A DNA stretch of 64,000 bases from Margaritifera margaritifera (lineage: Eukaryota > Mollusca > Bivalvia > Unionida > Margaritiferidae), in NCBI GenBank assembly GCA_029931535.1, contig JAQPZY010001684.1:2543001-2607000 (forward strand). The letters run 5' to 3'. Each line of letters starts with the position of its first letter. Position 1 is the stretch's first letter. The translations under genes were made by a program, and so were the position numbers. Below the pieces are notes generated by a model. It ran no database searches. It was not told where the DNA came from and saw only the letters and a list, made by a program, of their open reading frames with translations. Shown piece by piece: positions 57,946 to 64,000 of this stretch.

Positions 57946-58284
57946 TATAGGAATTAATGTGTGGACTGCATGCTACTCTTTTCAAGTGAGGCATCATCTG
58001 TAGTGGTTAATCCAGGTCATTATTGATGCATAAATAATGCTTGTACTTCTGGTTGACACTCCAAGGTTAATCAAAGTCTGTGACTTTCACCCATTAAAAT
58101 CAAGCATATAATAGTTATTGAAGCAGATTTTAAGGACAGTTATTTTGTTTTTTAAAAAAATAGTACAGAAACAACATTAATCTCCGTTTTTTATCAACTT
58201 TTTATAATACTGTACCTCTACATTGATATAAAAAAGAATGTTTTTTTTTTATTATTGCTTTGTGCCTTTTATGTCCTGTCACAG

Positions 58285-58365
58285 TATGTAGGTATGTATG
58301 TAGATACAGTAGGTTGGTATGTACAGTATTTATGTATGTATGTATGTATGTACCTAAGTATGTCA
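58285..58365 (+). repeat. GTAT microsatellite
   Basis: An interrupted run of GTAT/GTAG tetranucleotides. Confidence 0.95.
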
Positions 58366-58621
58366 GCACAATACTGACTATAGTGCCAATTACAAGTGAA
58401 ATTTTAATTCAAAAAAGATTACTAGAACAATGTAAAGAGAAAATATTGCAAAAACAATCTTTATTTAGAAAAGGTGCAAACATTTTGTAGTTAAGATCAC
58501 TTTAGTTTGAACTTATTTTTAGCATGATAATTAATGTTTACAAAGGTTACTGTGACTGCTAAAAGCGTGGTAGAGGTGAGCTATGTAATCATCAATTACA
58601 CTGGTTATTTGTGTGTTGCAG

Positions 58622-58718
58622 GTTCAACTTGATGTTCAGAAATGGATTGGTCTTCCTTCAAATCTGAGTTACATAGTAAACAAGGCAGAGGAAGACAGAA
58701 AACTGGAAGTGAATACAG
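58622..58718 (+). CDS. CUB-domain gene exon (N-terminal linker)
   Basis: Acceptor GTGTGTTGCAG and donor ACAG/GTACAG flank 97 bases, with only one of three frames open. It encodes VQLDVQKWIGLPSNLSYIVN then KAEEDRKLEVNT, a polar extracellular-type segment with one N-glycosylation sequon (NLS). It ends in phase 1, matching the next exon at 61,760. I do not recognise this segment by itself. Confidence 0.75.
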
Positions 58719-58782
58719 GTACAGATATAAATAGAATGAGTCCTAAATTTTGTACCTACATGTACAAGACTGCAAAGTAGGT

Positions 58783-59040
58783 CAGGGCCCCAGGTGCCCG
58801 AGTTGTCAAAGGTGCTTGTTTTTACAGATCACTCACACGTCTCACCTCTGTCCGTGTGAGTTTGATTCTCGGCTTGACCAACATGGGTATGTGAGACAGC
58901 TTGCCAGTAGCTTCCCATTGGTTGGTGGTTCTTCCCAGGTTATTCTTCCACCAAATATACTGGCCACCATGTACAGCCTATCATGTACTGAAAAAAGACG
59001 TTAAACTCCACAAAAAGAAAACAAAATGAATACAAAAGTA
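58783..59040 (+). mobile_element. SINE family A, full-length copy
   Basis: The head CCCAGGTGCCCGAGTTGTCA has a mutated A box. The body is intact to GACGTTAAACTCCAC plus an A-rich tail. The 10-bp target duplication CAAAGTAGGT is perfect (58,773-58,782 and 59,041-59,050). It lies 64 bases after the CUB gene exon. Confidence 0.9.
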
Positions 59041-60429
59041 CAAAGTAGGTGTAGGTTGGCTTTCGGAAGAAATAAATCACCTTAGTTTCTACTAAAATAG
59101 TTTTTTCTTTCCCATGTAGAAACATTTCAGCTACCACCCAGTTAATTAAAATCCAATTTCTTAATTTCTCTCTAGTGAAAATAATTGTTACCAGAAGCAT
59201 TACAAAAGAAATATCAAGGGTGTTCAATAATTTCTGTCACTGATGAGTTACGATAAATTTCTTATACTTTTGATGGCAAAGGGAATTTTTTTAAGGTTGT
59301 TAGATTTTCCATTAGTTTGTTTGAGAAGGATTTTTCATGCTAAATTACATAGTATTAGCAGTAACAGACTATTTTCATCACCATCCTGTTTCAGTTAATG
59401 ATAAAATCATGCACAAGCCCCCAATACAAGTAACATTAGGCTGAAAGCCATATATAAAAGTAGTCAGTAAACTACATAGTTAAAAAAGGACTTACAATCA
59501 TTTTTTATTGATGAGGTAAATCTTAGTATGGCATTTTGCATTGGTTACCTTTAAGATGTTTTCAAGAGGGACAGAAAGATTTGAAAGAAGTTCCCTAATC
59601 TGTTGGACCTAAATTGGCCATTTACAAAAAGTTTGTTGCTGGCTTTGAAATTGTGATGGAAATTAAGAAAAGAAACAGAATGACTACCCAAGGCGAACAT
59701 GTGATATGGTTGTATCAACATACTTCAGAGCAAATGTAAAGTAAAAAAATGATGATTCGGCTTGCTTATCATCATTACTACCAAAGGTTTAATTAAAGAA
59801 TAGCTTCTTGTTGCGACAACTCTGGGTGATCCTTGAATATTCTGTTTTTCGTTTGTAGAGAGTTTATCTAAATCTGACCACCAAAAGCAGCTTTAAGAAA
59901 CTGTATGGAAAAGTTTAAACTCGTGCTTTAAAATAAAGGATAATTATTCTTTATGAACATAATTAAATTGTTATGGAGTTGTTTTGTCCGAGATTTCATA
60001 TTTGTACCTTAATGACACAAATTATTGGATACACCTCATAATTAGAATATGCTGTGTTTTGGAATTATAATAAACTGCTGGGGCTTTTTATATTTGTTTG
60101 CTTTATATGAATTTCATTATCATCACAAATGGGAATAAAAACTTTAAACAGCACTTTGCAAGGGACTCTCATTAAGATGCAGGAACCCAACAGTAATCAC
60201 CTTTTTCATCTATCTGGCAACCTTTCCATCTGAACATCTGTCTGGCTATTCACACCTCTTGTAAACACCATAGCTTTGCATCCCTTACACATAATTGGAT
60301 ATCATTTGGTTTGTGAATTGCCTATTACATGTAGATGTGCCCTTTGAAGATTTAGTCTTTTCATGTGCAATTTTGATGGATTTATTGCCTTTTTGAATCA
60401 GTTTCAAATTTAAACTACATCAGATCCTT

Positions 60430-61560
60430 TTAACCAGCATAGCTCAGAAACCTTTCAACATATTCTAATGCAGTTTGGTGTGTACATTGTCTCATAGTCC
60501 TTGATGGGCCTTTCATGGGTTTTGTCTCATTTAGAAGAGTTAAGGCCCCTTATTGCCTTGTCTCCTGACTTTAGTTTTTGCAGCATTACTTTTTCAAGTA
60601 GTTATGAATTTCAACCAGCTATATATTAATGCGACCCTGAATAAGTTGAATTTCTAGCATTGAAGTAATTTTTGTCTTGCCCATGTTAGTGGGAAGCCAG
60701 ACATAGCAGCCACTTTTCTGGTGGCAGCTCATCACCGTTTGTTATGGTTTGGGTTATGGTTTTTTGTTTGCATGTTTGTTATGGTTTGGGTTATGGTTTT
60801 TTGTTTGCATACATTTCCAAAACCCGTTTATAGAATCTCATCATACTTGGGATGAATCATTATGAAGCTAAGACAGTTCATTCTATGACATGTTAGGTCA
60901 CCCTTTTACCGTGGGGTCAGTGTCATAGTCATAGAAATTTGCATTAAGGTTTTGTTTCAAGTTTCTTCATCTGCTTATATTTCCTAAACCCCTTCATGGA
61001 TTTTCTTCATACTTGGGATGAATCATTATGAAACTAATACAATTCATTTGGTGACATGCACACTTGCTCCATAGAAAATAAATTTGCGTTAATGTTTTGG
61101 TGAAAGTTTTTCAATTTCCTCATATTTTCTTAACCCCATGATGGATTTTCTTCATACTTAGGATGAATCAACATGACGCTATGACAATTCATTTGGTGAC
61201 ATGTACATTGACCCTTTTGACCTTAGGGTCAGAGTCACAGTTGAACAAAATTTGTGTTAAGGTTTTGGTTATTGAAGTTTCTTCATTTGTTTATATTTCC
61301 TTAACCACTTGATGAATTTTCTTCATACTTGGAATGAATCATTCCTTTCATCTCAGAGTCAAAGTCACAATCATAGAAAATTTGCATTCAGGTTTTGGTT
61401 TAAAAATATTTAATTTGCTTATATTTCCTAAACTCTTTGATGGAAATTGTTCATACATTGGATGAATCATTATGAAGCTTGCAACATACTCACACTCCCC
61501 AAGTGACCTTGGGGTGAAGGTCACCTTTTTTGTACTGCTTTTATAATGTACTTGACATGC
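60430..61560 (+). repeat. ~150-bp tandem array, 5-6 units
   Basis: Units share GATGGATTTTCTTCATACTT, GGGATGAATCATTATGAAG, ACAATTCATTTGGTGACATG and GGGTCAGAGTCACAG. The CATACTTGG landmark recurs near 60,843, 61,010, 61,155, 61,325 and 61,453. A two-copy ~34-bp repeat (GTTATGGTTTGGGTTATGG) is at 60,738-60,810. It is intronic in the CUB gene. Confidence 0.88.
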
Positions 61561-61759
61561 AGGCATGGGCCTTGTTAGGAATTATGGCCCTTAATTGCCA
61601 TATTGCTGAATGCTTTAGTTACATCTAAAAATTCATGAACTCAAAGTTTGTAATGAGTAGATTCCAGAGATTCAATTTTATTGCACAAAAGGATACAACC
61701 TGTCTTTCTCATACATTCAGCAAAATAATTTGTTTTATTTTTATTTTATTTTTTTCCAG

Positions 61760-61991
61760 ACTGCCCAGTGGTTTTTCAAAATTCATCAACAATAGTAATG
61801 TCTCCACAACATCCATTTCAATACCCTGCTGGCATGTGCTGTGACTGGATCATGATTGCCCCCATGGGTCAGGTTTTTTCTGTTGAGATTATAGTCCTTG
61901 ACTTACCTGTTCAAACAAAAGGACGTTGTCTAAATGGATACCTTGCATTTGGTTACTTTGATACTGTGGGAAGAAGAATTGGAGGTTACAG
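61760..61991 (+). CDS. CUB-domain exon of a secreted or membrane protein
   Basis: A strong acceptor (long T-tract, TTTTTCCAG) and donor TTACAG/GTATCA flank 232 bases, entering in phase 1 and leaving in phase 2. With the split codon it reads DCPVVFQNSS, then MSPQHPFQYPAGMCCDWIMI, then APMGQVFSVEIIVLDL and GRCLNGYLAFGYFD. The SP-x4-YP-x3-C-x-W pattern, the alternating hydrophobic strand and the later Cys before a Gly-Tyr-Leu stretch are typical of the first two-thirds of a CUB domain. CUB domains bind ligands in extracellular proteins such as proteases and receptors. The gene continues past the window, so the full architecture is unknown. Confidence 0.82.
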
Positions 61992-61999
61992 GTATCATT

Positions 62000-62500
62000 A
62001 CACACAATACTTTCCCTCTGTATGACTTCCTTATTTTCTTCTTTTGTAGAGAGATGAAATTGTAAAATTTGTTTGCATGAACCAAGACCATCTCTCTCAC
62101 AATACACCTCCCTGAAGATAGCTACGCCTGGTTCCAGTTTTGAAAAACAGATGTAGTCTACCTAGGTACCAAAATGTGAAACAAGTAGCCTAACATGTTG
62201 CACTTAAGTTTCAAAAACAATTAAAATTCACTTTTAATGAGCAAGTTTGACTTGGTTGTTAGAGCTAGAACAATTTGAGCACTTTATTTAAAACATAAGA
62301 CAACGCCTTCAAAGCATGACCTCGAAAATAAATATTCATAGACTTAAAGGACTCTATCAAATGGTTGAGCTCACACTGGATCACAAACACCAATCATAAA
62401 GGAATATTTCACTAAATATATATGGCAAAATGGTTTGGAGTCGCATATTTCATTCATGAGATGCCTTTAAATTACAGAATTTTTGTCTCACCTACCAAAT
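62000..62500. other. Intronic, no gene seen
   Basis: AT-rich, after the CUB exon donor. No further exon in the required phase could be supported here or in the rest of the window. Confidence 0.5.
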
Positions 62501-62685
62501 ATACTCAATTATAAGTGAAGTCCAACTGCCAGCTGCACAGATCCAGATCTGGGTCCATGCGGTTTGTTAGGAGTAATCATTAGAACAATCAACATAGATC
62601 CTGATCTGCTGGCACATTATGCAATGGCAGATGAGGGTCTAAGTTGTTTGCAGTTGGACCTGACATATATACGGTATGTGAGCAT
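62500..62685. mobile_element. Double-hairpin MITE, copy 3 (shortened)
   Basis: The outer arms TATAAGTGAAGTCCAACTGC and GCAGTTGGACCTGACATATA match the copies at 27.1 and 41.5 kb. The first hairpin has lost most of its loop (AGATCCAGATCTGGGTCCA). The second retains CTGATCTGCTGGCACATTAT. Confidence 0.78.
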
Positions 62686-63124
62686 TGTGAGATATAGATA
62701 TAACTTTTTTGGTGGTGACAGCATCATCATCAATGTTAAAGTTGTGTGTTTTTGCAAATTTTATTGGGAGGGAGGGGGAAGACTCAGCAGCACCTAAATA
62801 CAGGTTTAATGGTTAAACTTACATTGTTACTATGCTTTAGCATTAAGTATGGGGAATACCATGAAAATTCAAAAATAGGACACAGTTTATATTACTCATT
62901 AGTAACTTTTGTTCAGATTTATTTCAAAGATGGCTTACTTTCAAACTATGTGTATATTTGATACAAATATAGGTAGATGATATAAAAAAATTCTGTATCA
63001 AAAATTACTTTTTTATATTTTAAAAGAATTTGAAAGCTTTTTTACAGTTTAAAAAAAAATGTATTCTTGCAGTTTGATATTGACAATTAATATGTTACTT
63101 CTGTCTTAATTTATACATTATGTT

Positions 63125-64000
63125 TAGCTCTGCTGGTCACAAACCAGAAGATGGGGTGGCCTGTTGTCCATCATCTGTCATCCAATGTCGATCATCTGTC
63201 CCTTAGCACAAGTTTGTTATCGCTACTCCTAAACAACTCGGAGGATTGCTATGAAACTTTACTCTATACTCCTCCTGAATGGATGGTATTATCAACATCA
63301 AGTTTTCACTAAAAGACTTTTATGATGTCTAGTTGGTCCTAAATAAAAATGGTGCTGATCTGACAGCCAGTTTGGCAGCCATCTTGAAAATCTTTTTATC
63401 TCTACTGCTCTTAAACAGAAAATCATATCAGCATGGGGTTTTCACCAAAATACTTCTTCTGATGTTTAGTTCGTTTTAAATGAAAATGGTGCCAATCTGA
63501 CATCCAATGTGGCAGCCATATCAGCATCTTGAAAATCTTGTTATTGTTACTCCTAGATGGTCATATCAACATGAGGTTTTCACCAAAAGACATTTTATGA
63601 TGTCTTGTTGGTTCTAAAGGAAAATGATGCAGATCTCACATCTAGTTTGAATCTCATGGCAGCCATCTTGATAATCTTGTTACATCGCTGCTCCTTCTAA
63701 ATGGAATATCATATCAACATGGTGTTTTCATGTTATTGCTACTTCTCCTAGATGGATGGTCATATTGATATGTGGTTTTCACTAAAAGACTTCTTATGAT
63801 GTCTAGTTGGTCATAAATGAAAATGTTGCCGATCTGACATCTAATATAACTGCCAAGGCAATCAGCTTGAAAATCTTATCAGTATTTCTCTATGCTGAAT
63901 GGTCATATCAGCATGAGTCTGGCATTCAATATGGCTGCCATGGCAGCCATCTTGAAAACCTTGTTATCACTACTTCTTGATGGAAAGTCATATTATCATG
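63125..64000 (+). repeat. ~144-bp array, copy 3, inverted
   Basis: The same family as at 15.7 and 28.7 kb but in the opposite orientation (GATGTCTAGTTGGTCCTAAA, CATGGCAGCCATCTTGAAAA). At least six units, continuing past the right edge of the window. Confidence 0.9.

Overview
This is an AT-rich, intron-bearing animal genome window with no bacterial or organellar character. The intron/exon structure, two families of tRNA-derived SINEs, and the mix of Polinton-like, MULE, hAT and non-LTR elements suggest a lophotrochozoan, most likely a bivalve mollusc. The animal assignment is firm. The mollusc assignment is inference from repeat style and recalled family resemblance.

Layout. 1-7 kb holds a decayed Polinton/Maverick-like (virus-derived) element: plus-strand fragments of unknown genes and a packaging ATPase, converging tail-to-tail on a broken minus-strand protein-primed DNA polymerase B. 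8.3-9.7 kb is a TIR element with a SINE inserted in it, bounded by a perfect 11-bp target-site duplication. 10,038-13,306 is a MULE-like DNA transposon with a perfect 9-bp target duplication, terminal inverted repeats built of ~165-bp tandem units, and a truncated transposase pseudogene inside. 13.3-19.3 kb has no gene and carries a ~144-bp repeat array at 15.8-17.1 kb.

19,595-42,866 (minus strand) is the best gene: eight coding exons, all with consistent splice phases, encode a 462-residue RNFT1/RNFT2-type RING finger and transmembrane protein, a membrane E3 ubiquitin ligase. Its introns are full of repeats: minisatellites, nucleosome-length arrays, SINEs, a double-hairpin MITE, and a 1-kb hAT element with 8-bp target duplications and a BED-finger remnant. 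The last intron carries a 53-bp tandem duplication that copies the exon 8 splice acceptor.

43.0-43.8 kb is a 27-bp minisatellite. 44.0-46.8 kb is a minus-strand non-LTR retrotransposon split by a 956-bp TIR element. 50.3-51.1 and 52.4-53.8 kb are relatively CpG-rich and are the likely promoter zone between RNFT (leftward) and a rightward gene. That second gene has two well supported exons (58,622-58,718 and 61,760-61,991) encoding the start of a secreted CUB-domain protein, plus a possible signal-peptide exon at 53,750-53,818; it runs off the window. Downstream intronic sequence again contains SINEs, a double-hairpin MITE and nucleosome-length arrays, the last running off the right end at 64,000.

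The two genes appear head-to-head and functionally unrelated. Most of the unusual biology here is in the mobile and repetitive DNA.
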